Below, in pieces: positions 27,349 to 35,059 of a stretch of DNA of 45,995 nucleotides. The stretch is from Clostridiales bacterium (GTDB taxonomy: Bacteria > Bacillota > Clostridia > Peptostreptococcales > NVVX01). The position numbers and the translations under genes were made by a program. The stretch covers positions 1-45,995 of the forward strand of contig JAJOKP010000115.1 of the NCBI GenBank assembly GCA_021129775.1, given 5' to 3'. Numbering within the stretch: position 1 is the stretch's first letter; each line of letters opens with the position of its first letter. The notes below the pieces were generated by a model, which was not told the origin of the DNA, made no database searches, and worked only from the letters and a program-made list of their open reading frames with translations.

Positions 27349-28867
27349 AAGCAAGTACGAAAAATACATGGAAAAAATCGGCGGAAATATTAGGTATCAG
27401 TGGTATAGATCGGGCACACCAAAATGGAAAGATGCCACGAAAATCCCTGGAGCTAACAAATTGATCTATATACCTGAAATAGCAGACCAGGAAGGATTTT
27501 TGTTCTTGAAAATGACTATGGAATATATTGATGCAGTCATACCACCAGTACTATTGAATTACGTAATGACAGAAAAATTGGAGACAGAGCGAGTTTTTGT
27601 TTCGCCTGCACTTGGTCCGGTATTGCCAGCTTTCTTTATTGAGTCAGACTTAAAAAATATTTCTGTATTTGATAATGAAGGAAATGAACTTCTGCAGAAT
27701 TTCGACAATGAGATTAAAAATTATAGCATTGAAGTAGGCGCAAATGTCACTTCAGTTAGAGTATATCCTACTTGGGTATCAAGCAATAATAACTATGTTG
27801 TTATCAATGGAGTTCCTTCTGAATTATGGGATGCACAAGCTGGTGGACTAAATATTCCTTTGAAGTTTGGTAATAACAAAATAATAGTAGTATCTACTGC
27901 TGAGAGCTTTGCAGGTGTAAACACCTTCTCTATCAGTGTAGATAGGAAAGTAAAAGGTGAAGAAGATGTTAAATTACTTCCACCACAAGCTAGATTCGTA
28001 AAAATTGATAATAGCTTTGACGAGTTTTTGGGTAAAACACTACATGGGAGTTACACTTTTTATGATGAATTAGATAGAGCAGAAAAAGGAACAAAATTCC
28101 AATGGTATCGTCAGAATGACGAAGAAGGAGACGGTAGAGTTGCTATCGTAGGAGCAACTGAGACAACTTACAAGCTAAGCGAAAATGATATTGGGAAGTA
28201 TGTTTATTTCGAGGTCATACCTAAGGCTGAAGGCAGTATTGCAGGTGAAGCAACAATGTCTTGCTGGATTGGACCAATAAATAGAATTGACAGTAAGCTT
28301 AGTAACATTACAGATATTAAGGTTGTTTATGAGGGCAAGAACATACTCAACAATTTTGATGAAATTAGTAAGACTTATATGGTGAACTTCACATCGAAAG
28401 AAGGGAAAGAGATTGTTGAGATATCAGTTGTAGGAGGAGAAGGAATAACAATTAACGGAACAACTGGACACACAAAAAGAGTTAATTTCTACGGAACGCA
28501 TTTGGTAGAAATACAGGCTAATGTACCTAACTCAAGTGAAACAACTTCCTATTTCATACAATTTAATGATGAGGCAAAACCTGCTTCAATCGAAATTAAA
28601 GGAATGCGAGAAGTGAATATAACAGGAGAACATGGAAAAATCGTATCTTTGGAAGCGCTTGTATATGATCAATACAATCAGTTGATTGAAGGAGATATTG
28701 AGTGGACGGTTCCTTCAGGATACGATTTCGAGGTTGTAGGATTTAATAATCAAATATTAAACCTACACTTTCCTTCAAATGTGGCAGCAAAAACAATTGA
28801 AATAAGAGCAAATATTTTTGGAGATGAGAGCGTATCTTATAGAAAGAATATATTGATAACAAACTAA
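27326..28867 (+). CDS. Giant secreted surface protein, fragment 4 (C-terminal beta-sandwich domains)
   Basis: The C-terminal 513 codons, shifted in frame relative to fragment 3 and overlapping it by 23 bases. The frame opens only at 27320, so TTG 27326 is a frame boundary rather than a supported start; ATG 27368 is an alternative without a ribosome site. If GTTGGGGGAGC at 27326 had one G less, fragment 3 would run straight into this sequence. Domains include Ig-like segments with WYR motifs (RYQWYRSG near 20, FQWYRQND near 255) and two cadherin-like beta-sandwich units (LKNISVFDNEGNELLQNFD near 107 and LSNITDIKVVYEGKNILNNF near 319). There is no LPXTG, SLH or other wall anchor at the end. Confidence 0.65.
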   Translation: MGEQIFLESKYEKYMEKIGGNIRYQWYRSGTPKWKDATKIPGANKLIYIPEIADQEGFLFLKMTMEYIDAVIPPVLLNYVMTEKLETERVFVSPALGPVLPAFFIESDLKNISVFDNEGNELLQNFDNEIKNYSIEVGANVTSVRVYPTWVSSNNNYVVINGVPSELWDAQAGGLNIPLKFGNNKIIVVSTAESFAGVNTFSISVDRKVKGEEDVKLLPPQARFVKIDNSFDEFLGKTLHGSYTFYDELDRAEKGTKFQWYRQNDEEGDGRVAIVGATETTYKLSENDIGKYVYFEVIPKAEGSIAGEATMSCWIGPINRIDSKLSNITDIKVVYEGKNILNNFDEISKTYMVNFTSKEGKEIVEISVVGGEGITINGTTGHTKRVNFYGTHLVEIQANVPNSSETTSYFIQFNDEAKPASIEIKGMREVNITGEHGKIVSLEALVYDQYNQLIEGDIEWTVPSGYDFEVVGFNNQILNLHFPSNVAAKTIEIRANIFGDESVSYRKNILITN

Positions 28868-28909
28868 TGCCAGCCATCGATTAAGATTTAGAAAAAATAT
28901 TTTTTGAAA

Positions 28910-28938
28910 TTGACATTCTAAAACATCTATGATAAAAT
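28910..28938 (+). promoter_or_regulatory. Consensus promoter of the rplU-prp-rpmA operon
   Basis: TTGACA (28910-28915), a 17-base spacer and TAAAAT (28933-28938) match the sigma-A consensus. Transcription would begin near 28945, giving an 80-base leader before rplU. Confidence 0.75.
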
Positions 28939-28944
28939 TACTAA

Positions 28945-29022
28945 TTGTATGAAGCCACACAAATCGGGCCTAAAACGAAAGTTGCCTAGTATTTGGTGAG
29001 ACTGGATTGAGGAGGTGTAACA
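28945..29022 (+). promoter_or_regulatory. Possible L21 leader (autoregulatory 5' UTR)
   Basis: The 78-base leader between the promoter and rplU ATG holds GCCACAC...GGGCCTAAAACGAAAG... and ends with GGAGGTG. Many Firmicutes have a structured L21 leader that responds to ribosomal protein. Position and length fit, but I cannot confirm the consensus fold by eye. Confidence 0.35.
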
Positions 29023-29334
29023 ATGTACGCAGTAATAGAAACTGGTGGGAAGCAGTACAGAGTTCAAGAGGGCGATGTATTGAATGTAGAGAGAATGCAT
29101 GTTCAAACTGACGAAATGATTACAATTGATAAAGTTTTGCTTGTATCAAAAGATGATGAGGTCAACGTAGGCACTCCATTTGTCGAAGGTGCAAAGGTTG
29201 AAGCGAAAGTTCTTGAGCAAGGAAAGGCTAAAAAGATTATTGTTTTTAAATATAAGCCCAAAAAAGATTATAGAAAAAAGCAAGGACATAGACAGCCATT
29301 TACTAAAATTCAAATCGAAAAGATTGCTCTTTAG
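29023..29334 (+). CDS. rplU: 50S ribosomal protein L21
   Basis: A 103-residue protein with the L21 start [20 protein letters not shown] and the C-terminal [19 protein letters not shown]. It binds 23S rRNA with L20. ATG 29023 follows GAGGAGGTG. It is first in a three-gene operon with prp and rpmA, the order conserved across Firmicutes. Confidence 0.97.
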   Translation: MYAVIETGGKQYRVQEGDVLNVERMHVQTDEMITIDKVLLVSKDDEVNVGTPFVEGAKVEAKVLEQGKAKKIIVFKYKPKKDYRKKQGHRQPFTKIQIEKIAL

Positions 29335-29342
29335 GAGTTAGT

Positions 29343-29675
29343 ATGATTAAAGTGATTATTTATAGAAATAAGAATAAAGAAATATTTAAGTATATAATCA
29401 CAGGTCATGCTAATGCTGCAAAACATGGAGAAGATATTGTTTGTGCGGCTGTATCGGTACTTAGCCAGACAACTGTGTTAGGACTGCATGGCGTTGCTAA
29501 GATTGCTATTGATTACGAAATTAATGACGGTAAATTAACTTGTAATCTTCCTAAATATTTAACAAAACAAGAACGGATAGCTACAAACTTGTTGCTTGAG
29601 ACAATGTATATTGGGTTCAAGAGTTTATTAGAAAACTATTCAGAGTATATGAAGATTCATGACAAGGAGGTGTAA
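29343..29675 (+). CDS. prp: Ribosomal-processing cysteine protease Prp
   Basis: A 110-residue protein of the YsxB/Prp family. The catalytic pair is in [18 protein letters not shown]: the histidine of GHA and the cysteine of IVCAAVS. Prp removes the N-terminal extension of ribosomal protein L27, which is encoded by the next gene and carries the expected cleavage motif. It lies 8 bases after rplU and its stop overlaps the rpmA ribosome site region. Confidence 0.93.
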   Translation: MIKVIIYRNKNKEIFKYIITGHANAAKHGEDIVCAAVSVLSQTTVLGLHGVAKIAIDYEINDGKLTCNLPKYLTKQERIATNLLLETMYIGFKSLLENYSEYMKIHDKEV

Positions 29676-29679
29676 GGTC

Positions 29680-29958
29680 ATGGTATTAAATATTAACTTA
29701 CAACTATTTGCCAGTAAAAAGGGAGTAGGTAGTACAAAAAATGGTCGTGACAGTATTGGTAGAAGGCTCGGTGTGAAAAGAGCAGATGGACAATTTGTTA
29801 CATCCGGCAATATCCTAGTCAGACAAAGAGGTACTAAAATTCATCCGGGCAACAATGTAGGAAAAGGTTCAGATGATACATTATTTGCGACAGTTGACGG
29901 AATTGTGAAGTTTGAGCGAAAAGGAAAAGCAAGAAAGCAAGTAAGTGTTTACGCATAG
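29680..29958 (+). CDS. rpmA: 50S ribosomal protein L27 with Prp-cleavable N-terminus
   Basis: A 92-residue protein. From ATG 29680 it reads [20 protein letters not shown]: the [10 protein letters not shown] stretch is the extension cut by Prp before L27 can work at the peptidyl-transfer centre. AAGGAGG (29664-29670) is correctly spaced to this ATG; the open frame starting at 29659 is ignored. A strong terminator follows, and obgE, the usual next gene, is absent. Confidence 0.96.
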   Translation: MVLNINLQLFASKKGVGSTKNGRDSIGRRLGVKRADGQFVTSGNILVRQRGTKIHPGNNVGKGSDDTLFATVDGIVKFERKGKARKQVSVYA

Positions 29959-29967
29959 TAGATTAAG

Positions 29968-30006
29968 ACTGGATAATATCTTGGAGAGGATAGTATCCAG
30001 TTTTTT
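29968..30006 (+). terminator. Rho-independent terminator after rpmA
   Basis: ACTGGATAATATC (29968-29980) pairs with GATAGTATCCAGT (29989-30001) around an 8-base loop, followed by a T6 tract. It separates the ribosomal operon from the hydrogenase-type genes. The remainder up to 30158 shows no gene. Confidence 0.85.
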
Positions 30007-30158
30007 AAAATCTACTTTGGAAAGTTCTTGTTTTTTCTGTCGGGCGAGATAATGTTTGACGCTTTTTCTCTTTTCTTTCCAACTGTCCAACTTTACTATA
30101 TACCAAATTAGTGCGGAATTGACTGTTGAAACTTTTGCGTATAAGGGGGTTTTTAACA

Positions 30159-30416
30159 ATGGTCGAAATTAATGTATGTATAGGAAGTGCCTGTCATTTG
30201 AAGGGCTCATACGATGTAATAAAGAAATTACAGAGTATTATTGATGAAAAAAAACTAGGCGATGAAGTGTTAGTGAAAGCTGCTTTTTGTTTAGGCGATT
30301 GCATGAAAGCAGTTGCTGTAAAAATTAATAAAGATGAAAAAATATTTTCTTTAAATATTAAGAATACAGATGAGTATTTTAATGAATATATTCAAAAGAA
30401 GGTGAATCAATGCTGA
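30159..30416 (+). CDS. Thioredoxin-like [2Fe-2S] ferredoxin (NuoE/HymA-type short form)
   Basis: An 85-residue protein with the four-cysteine pattern of thioredoxin-like 2Fe-2S proteins: CIGSACHLKGS near the N-terminus and CLGDC near residue 48. It lacks the N-terminal helical domain of full NuoE. Such proteins pass electrons to [FeFe] hydrogenases or flavin subunits. ATG 30159 is used rather than upstream frames because it gives the compact domain; the ribosome site GGGGG is at 30145-30149. Its stop overlaps the start of the next hydrogenase-like gene, so the two are coupled and probably interact. Confidence 0.82.
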   Translation: MVEINVCIGSACHLKGSYDVIKKLQSIIDEKKLGDEVLVKAAFCLGDCMKAVAVKINKDEKIFSLNIKNTDEYFNEYIQKKVNQC

Positions 30417-32149
30417 ATTTTGATAAAGCAGATTGCAAAAACTGCTATAAATGTTTAAGAGTTTGCCCTACAAAGGCAATAAGAATAAAAAACGAGCAAG
30501 CTGAATGTGTAGAAAAACTATGTATAGACTGCGGAAAATGTCTTGACGTATGTCCACAAGATGCAATAAAGACTGTAAGTGAAATAGAAAATGTGAAAAA
30601 TGCTATTCGGAGCGGAAGAAATGTTATAGCTAGTGTAGCGCCTTCCTTTGCAGGACTCGTTAAGGGAGAAGAGGTAGGACTTTTTGTGACTGCACTCAAG
30701 AAATTAGGTTTTTCTTATATTGAAGAAACTGCAATAGGCGCAAATCATGTGGCCAATTTATACAAAAACTATTCTGAGGAAAAAGACAGTAAAAACATCA
30801 TTGCTACATGTTGTCCATCTGCAAACTTACTAATAGAGCAATATTATCCATCGTTAATAAAATATATAATGCCCTATGTGACCCCTATGATTGCACATGG
30901 TAAAGTGCTAAAAAATAGATTTGGCACTGATTGTTATGTAGTTTTTATCGGTCCCTGTCCAGCCAAAAAAAATGAAGCAAAGGATCACAGGCATAAAAAT
31001 GATATTGATGCGGTTTTAACATTCGATGAATTGTATAAGTGGTTAGAGCAAAGAGGTGTATTACTATATGAGCTTGACTCTAATGAAACTAATGAAACTA
31101 ATCAAACTAATCAAACTAATGAAATGGTGCAAAAAAGAGGTGCTGCTTTTCCAATAAGAGGAGGAGTACTTGCAAGCTTTATTGCTAATGGAAGTGAGAA
31201 ATATGAAGTGATTCATGCTGATGGGATAGAAGAGTGTATTGCAGTATTTGATTCTATGGTATCAGAGAGCATCTCAGGCGTTTGTGTCGAGCCAAACGTA
31301 TGCAGGGGAAGCTGTATAGGCGGAGTAGGGTATCCTAAAAATGAAAAAGATTACTTTAAAAGATTTAAAAGAGTTAAAGAATATGTGAAAAATTTAGAAA
31401 AAAGCAATATCAATGAGGGAAACAATATGCATCAAAATATAGACTGTTCAAAGGAATTTATAAATAAGTTACAAGATAAGAACGTTGCTCCAGAAGAAAT
31501 TATAAATGCAATTATGAGTAAAATGGGGAAACACGATGTATCAGATGAGCTTAATTGTACTACTTGTGGCTATGATACCTGTAGAGATAAAGCACAGGCT
31601 GTTTACGACGGAATGGCTGAAGTTAACATGTGTTTACCTTTTATGAGAACTAAAGCGGAAAGTTTGAGCAATGTGATGTTTGAAAATTCCCCGAATATAA
31701 TAATTATTGTAGATGATGAGCTGATGGTTAAAGAATATAACCCAAAAGCAGAGGAGACATTTCATATAAGAGTGAAACATATGATAGATAGACCAGTTTC
31801 AATTATTTTAGACGAAGACCCATTTATAGAAGTGCTAAACAACAAGAAAGATATAATAGGGCGTAAAAAAACGTATCCTGAATATGATGTGACACTCGTT
31901 CAAAGTTTAAGTTATTTAAAAGACCAAAATAAAGTGTTAACAATATTGACAGACATTACTGCATTAGAAGAGCAAAAGGAAGAAATGATTAGGGCAAAAG
32001 AAAGTACAATTAATGCTGCCCAAAAAGTAATTGAGAAACAAATGAGGGTTGCACAAGAAATTGCGAGCCTGCTTGGTGAAACTACCGCAGAAACAAAAGT
32101 TACACTTACCAAGTTGAAAAATGTTTTTATAGATGGTGGTGTAAAATGA
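30410..32149 (+). CDS. [FeFe]-hydrogenase-like protein with C-terminal 4Fe-4S and PAS domains (putative redox/H2 sensor)
   Basis: A 579-residue multidomain protein. Residues 1-60 have two 4Fe-4S ferredoxin motifs (CKNCYKCLRVCP, CIDCGKCLDVCP). Residues 65-310 form the hydrogenase large-subunit domain with all cluster cysteines present: ATCCPSANL, IGPCPAKKNE and VCRGSCIGG. A second cluster motif, CTTCGYDTCRDKA, follows near 383, then a PAS domain (about 425-535, FENSPNIIIIVDDELMVKEY) and a helical tail. This layout fits putative sensory (group C-type) hydrogenases. The following gene, overlapping by ATGA, is a protein phosphatase, suggesting output. A 9-base microsatellite encoding NETNETNQTNQTN lies inside the hydrogenase domain near residue 225. 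Confidence 0.85.
   Translation: MLNFDKADCKNCYKCLRVCPTKAIRIKNEQAECVEKLCIDCGKCLDVCPQDAIKTVSEIENVKNAIRSGRNVIASVAPSFAGLVKGEEVGLFVTALKKLGFSYIEETAIGANHVANLYKNYSEEKDSKNIIATCCPSANLLIEQYYPSLIKYIMPYVTPMIAHGKVLKNRFGTDCYVVFIGPCPAKKNEAKDHRHKNDIDAVLTFDELYKWLEQRGVLLYELDSNETNETNQTNQTNEMVQKRGAAFPIRGGVLASFIANGSEKYEVIHADGIEECIAVFDSMVSESISGVCVEPNVCRGSCIGGVGYPKNEKDYFKRFKRVKEYVKNLEKSNINEGNNMHQNIDCSKEFINKLQDKNVAPEEIINAIMSKMGKHDVSDELNCTTCGYDTCRDKAQAVYDGMAEVNMCLPFMRTKAESLSNVMFENSPNIIIIVDDELMVKEYNPKAEETFHIRVKHMIDRPVSIILDEDPFIEVLNNKKDIIGRKKTYPEYDVTLVQSLSYLKDQNKVLTILTDITALEEQKEEMIRAKESTINAAQKVIEKQMRVAQEIASLLGETTAETKVTLTKLKNVFIDGGVK
31080..31125 (+). repeat. 9-bp tandem repeat inside the hydrogenase-PAS gene
   Basis: ACTAATGAA/ACTAATCAA units repeat about five times in frame and encode a TNE/TNQ run. 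Copy changes would alter the protein by three residues without shifting frame. It lies in a loop between the second and third cluster motifs. Confidence 0.8.
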
Positions 32150-33318
32150 GCTTTTTTATTGATTTATCATATGATAGCATTAATAAACAAGGAGAGGAAC
32201 TATGCGGTGACAATGTAGAGATTGTACGAGGAGAAGAGAGTATAATTGTTGTATTAGCAGATGGTCTGGGGAGCGGAGTTAAAGCAAATATTTTAGCTAT
32301 GTTAACTTCAAAAATCGCTGCAACAATGTTAAAAGAAGGACTATCAATTGAGGATACTGTCGACACAATTGTAAAGACTCTTCCAGTATGTAGTGTTAGA
32401 CAGTTGGCATATGCAACATTTACGATATTTAAAATAGAAAATGATGGACATATATATATCGTAGAGTTCGATAATCCACCAATTGTATTTGTTAGAGATA
32501 ACAAACTGCAAGAAATTAAAAAAACACCCAGATTTATAAATGATAGAGTTATTTACGAGAGCAATTTAGAGCTTGAGCAAGGCGATGTTTTGGTTGCATT
32601 TAGTGACGGGGTCATTCACGCAGGAGTCGGTGCTATTTTAAATTTAGGATGGCAGTGGGAAAACGTATCGAAACACTTAGTTAGGGTGACAAAAAAAGCG
32701 AAGAGCGCAAAATTTATTTCTAGAGATTTAATTGAAACATGTCAAAATTTATATGATTTTCGACCTGGAGACGACACTACTGTCGTAGCTCTTAAGATCC
32801 GAAAACTAGCAATAATAGATCTTTTTACTGGTCCACCAGAAGATAAAAGGAACGATAGTTTTGCGGTGAGAATGTTGATGAATGCAAGAGGGAAAAAAGT
32901 TGTTTGTGGAGGTACTGCTGCTGCAATCGTATCGCGTGAATTAGACGAAAATATTACTGTTAACATTGGGACTATGAACTCAGAAGTACCACCAACAGCA
33001 TTTATTAAAGGGATAGATTTAGTGACAGAAGGAGTACTAACCATGGTGAAAACAGTGGAAATAATTAGCAAACTTAATAATGAGAGCAGAAATGATTCAT
33101 CCGTTTATGACTTTAGGAAGAATGATGGTGCAACACAATTAGCAAAATTGCTAATAGAGGACTGTACACATCTGAATTTGTGGGTAGGGAGAGCTATTAA
33201 TCCAGCTCACCAAAACCCTGATTTACCAGTTGATCTAAGCATAAAGTTGAAAGTTGTTGCTGATTTAGTTAAATTGTTGAAAGGCATGGGAAAAAATGTA
33301 AAGCTCACATATATTTAG
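32146..33318 (+). CDS. SpoIIE/PP2C-type protein phosphatase with extra C-terminal domain
   Basis: A 390-residue cytoplasmic protein. Residues 1-215 match SpoIIE-type serine phosphatases: GDNVEIVRGEESIIVVLADG, then LGSG; ALVAFSDGVIHAG-type and PGDDTTVVALK keep the metal-binding aspartates. Residues 220-390 form a separate glycine-containing domain (KKVVCGGTAAAIVSREL, TEGVLTMVKTVEII) that I cannot assign. It overlaps the upstream hydrogenase-PAS gene by 4 bases, so the phosphatase is likely its output, dephosphorylating an unknown protein such as an anti-sigma antagonist. No anti-sigma or antagonist gene is in the window. Confidence 0.85.
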   Translation: MSFFIDLSYDSINKQGEELCGDNVEIVRGEESIIVVLADGLGSGVKANILAMLTSKIAATMLKEGLSIEDTVDTIVKTLPVCSVRQLAYATFTIFKIENDGHIYIVEFDNPPIVFVRDNKLQEIKKTPRFINDRVIYESNLELEQGDVLVAFSDGVIHAGVGAILNLGWQWENVSKHLVRVTKKAKSAKFISRDLIETCQNLYDFRPGDDTTVVALKIRKLAIIDLFTGPPEDKRNDSFAVRMLMNARGKKVVCGGTAAAIVSRELDENITVNIGTMNSEVPPTAFIKGIDLVTEGVLTMVKTVEIISKLNNESRNDSSVYDFRKNDGATQLAKLLIEDCTHLNLWVGRAINPAHQNPDLPVDLSIKLKVVADLVKLLKGMGKNVKLTYI

Positions 33319-33336
33319 TATGAAGGAGATAATCTG

Positions 33337-33852
33337 ATGAGAAAGCATATTAATGAGATACAGTCGATAAAATTTAAAGCGTTGAGAGAGGTGGCAGTGT
33401 TATCCTTTGCGGGCAGATTGGAAGAAGAAAAAGATAGTATAGCTGAGCTAGTAGATCCAGGTCCTGAACCAAGAATACGCTGTTGTATACACAAAGAGAG
33501 AGCAATAACCACCGAAAGGGTTAATCTGGCAATAGGAGGCGATAGAAGTAATCCGAACGTTGTAGAAGTTTTGCCAGCAGCTTGCGACGGGTGTCCAATA
33601 GATAGATTCGTTGTTACCGATGCGTGTAGGGGCTGTTTATCGCATCAATGCCTAGAAGTGTGTCCGATTAAAGGGGCAATATTTTTTAGTGACGGAAGCG
33701 TTTATATTAACCAGAAAAAATGTGTGGAATGCGGCAAATGCAAAGAAGTCTGCCCATATCACGCTATTATTGATAGAATGCGCCCATGTAAGAGAGTTTG
33801 CCCAACAGATTCTTTACAAGTCGATGAAAACAGAAAGGCAACTATTGAGTAG
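33337..33852 (+). CDS. [FeFe]-hydrogenase (group B-like), N-terminal part, cut by in-frame TAG
   Basis: The first 171 codons of an iron hydrogenase gene, starting at ATG 33337 behind GAAGGAGAT. The protein has a helical start (EIQSIKFKALREVAVLSFAG), a cysteine pair in RCCIHKERAI and several 4Fe-4S motifs (CDGCP, CRGCLSHQCLEVCP, CVECGKCKEVCP). The frame ends in TAG at 33850-33852 and resumes immediately, in the same frame, with the next cluster motif. Normal homologs read through this point (ATIxxxxCxxCGxC). A CAG-to-TAG or similar point change is the simplest cause. As it stands the product has electron-transfer clusters but no catalytic domain. Confidence 0.8.
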   Translation: MRKHINEIQSIKFKALREVAVLSFAGRLEEEKDSIAELVDPGPEPRIRCCIHKERAITTERVNLAIGGDRSNPNVVEVLPAACDGCPIDRFVVTDACRGCLSHQCLEVCPIKGAIFFSDGSVYINQKKCVECGKCKEVCPYHAIIDRMRPCKRVCPTDSLQVDENRKATIE

Positions 33853-34794
33853 GAAACATGTGTGCAATGCGGATTGTGCATAGCAGGTTGCCCTTTTGGT
33901 GCTATTATGGATAAATCCAGCATAGCAAATGTAATAGAATTGCTAATAAAAGCAAAAACTGAGGATGCTGTTCATTTGTATGCCGTTGTGGCACCAGCGA
34001 TTGCTAGCCAGATCAATGGCGTGCAAATTGGACAAATAACAGCAGCTATAAAGAAATTAGGGTTTTATGATGTTTTAGAGGTTGCTTTGGGAGCTGAAGT
34101 TGTGGCTTATCATGAAGCCCACGAATTTGCTGAGGATGTTGAGGAAAAAAGGGTTATAACAAGTTCTTGTTGTCCAGCTTTTGTGTCTTTAATAAAAATG
34201 AAATATCCAACATTAGCAGACAATATTTCTTCCACTGTTTCCCCAATGATTGCAATTTCAAGATTAATTAAGCAGATGGATAAAAAAGCTAAGATAGTTT
34301 TTATAGGACCATGTGTGGCAAAGAAAAATGAAATAACACAGGGGAATTTGGGCAAGAGTACTGATTTTGTGTTAACATTTGAAGAAATTGATGCGATTTT
34401 AGATGCTAAGGGCATACAAATAGAGGAATGTGAAGCAGAAGAATTCGGAAATGCATCATATTTTGGCAGAGTATTTGCAAGAACAGGCGGATTAGTTGAA
34501 GCTGTTAGACATGTAATCGATGTTGAGGAAATAGATGTTGATTTCAAACCAATTAGTTGTGATGGAGCTGATGAGTGTAAAAAAGCTTTAAGGCTAGCTA
34601 AGGATAATCGATTAACAGAGAATTTTATTGAAGGAATGGTTTGCAAAGGGGGTTGTATAGCAGGAGCTTGTACCTTGTCTCGTGGACCAAGAGACAAGAA
34701 AAAGGTCGAGGCTTTTGGTAAATTAGCTATTACAAAGGTGATTAAGGACCCTTTGGAAATATTTAATACCCACGATGTCAATATGCATAGATAA
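33853..34794 (+). CDS. [FeFe]-hydrogenase (group B-like), catalytic part after the TAG
   Basis: The continuation, in the same frame directly after the TAG; the first in-frame start codon is GTG 33862 but no ribosome site precedes it. It begins with a 4Fe-4S motif (CVQCGLCIAGCP) and then the H-cluster domain with all three signatures: TSSCCPAFV, GPCVAKKNE and MVCKGGCIAGAC. These fit the less-studied group B hydrogenases of anaerobes. The 310 or so residues are otherwise undamaged, so the nonsense change is recent, is tolerated by readthrough, or is an error. No maturation genes (hydE, hydF, hydG) are in the window. Confidence 0.78.
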   Translation, partial: ETCVQCGLCIAGCPFGAIMDKSSIANVIELLIKAKTEDAVHLYAVVAPAIASQINGVQIGQITAAIKKLGFYDVLEVALGAEVVAYHEAHEFAEDVEEKRVITSSCCPAFVSLIKMKYPTLADNISSTVSPMIAISRLIKQMDKKAKIVFIGPCVAKKNEITQGNLGKSTDFVLTFEEIDAILDAKGIQIEECEAEEFGNASYFGRVFARTGGLVEAVRHVIDVEEIDVDFKPISCDGADECKKALRLAKDNRLTENFIEGMVCKGGCIAGACTLSRGPRDKKKVEAFGKLAITKVIKDPLEIFNTHDVNMHR

Positions 34795-34807
34795 AAAAGA
34801 AGTAAAT

Positions 34808-34920
34808 AGTTGGAAAGTTGGTCAGTTGGTAAGTTGGTAAGGAAAAGAAAAAAGAGGCAAGAAACCTGTAGGGGCTCCCCTCGTGGCTGTCCGTGACGAC
34901 GTGGCAAGGGGACGTTTTGT
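34808..34920. repeat. Intergenic repeat, copy A (GTTGG-rich plus GTAGGGGCTCCCC element)
   Basis: Degenerate AGTTGG units (34808-34838) are followed by AAGGAAAAG and then by CCTGTAGGGGCTCCCCTCGT (34865 on). The same order and a 22-base identical core recur at 39908 in copy B. The 265-base gap from the hydrogenase stop to nadD holds this, the nadD promoter and no gene. Confidence 0.7.
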
Positions 34921-34997
34921 TTGCCACATTATTGACAATGTGATTGCTAGTGTAAGTGGCGCTTCCTCAAGTTAACAATTGTTTTATTATTTTTTAG

Positions 34998-35026
34998 TTC
35001 AATTTTTATGCAATATGTAGTATAAT
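34998..35026 (+). promoter_or_regulatory. Probable nadD promoter
   Basis: A perfect -10 TATAAT (35021-35026) lies 17 bases from a moderate -35 TTCAAT (34998-35003). Transcription would begin about 25 bases before the chosen nadD start. Confidence 0.5.
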
Positions 35027-35059
35027 TAACGAATGGGAACTTGTTTAGGAGGGAGAGTA

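Noticed and set aside
27326-28867. Independent gene following the surface protein
   Set aside because: No ribosome site, promoter or signal peptide is present, and the domain pattern continues that of the preceding fragment; a one-base change joins them.
21004-34794. Stop-codon reassignment or programmed recoding explaining the in-frame stops
   Set aside because: The interrupting codons are TAA, TGA and TAG, and each also ends an intact gene here (mreB TAA, rng TGA, minD TAG). No stem-loop or selenocysteine context is seen.
34110-34907. Long antisense frame (265 codons) opposite the hydrogenase
   Set aside because: It lies wholly opposite a well-recognised catalytic domain, has low-complexity Ser/Leu composition, and has no ribosome site.
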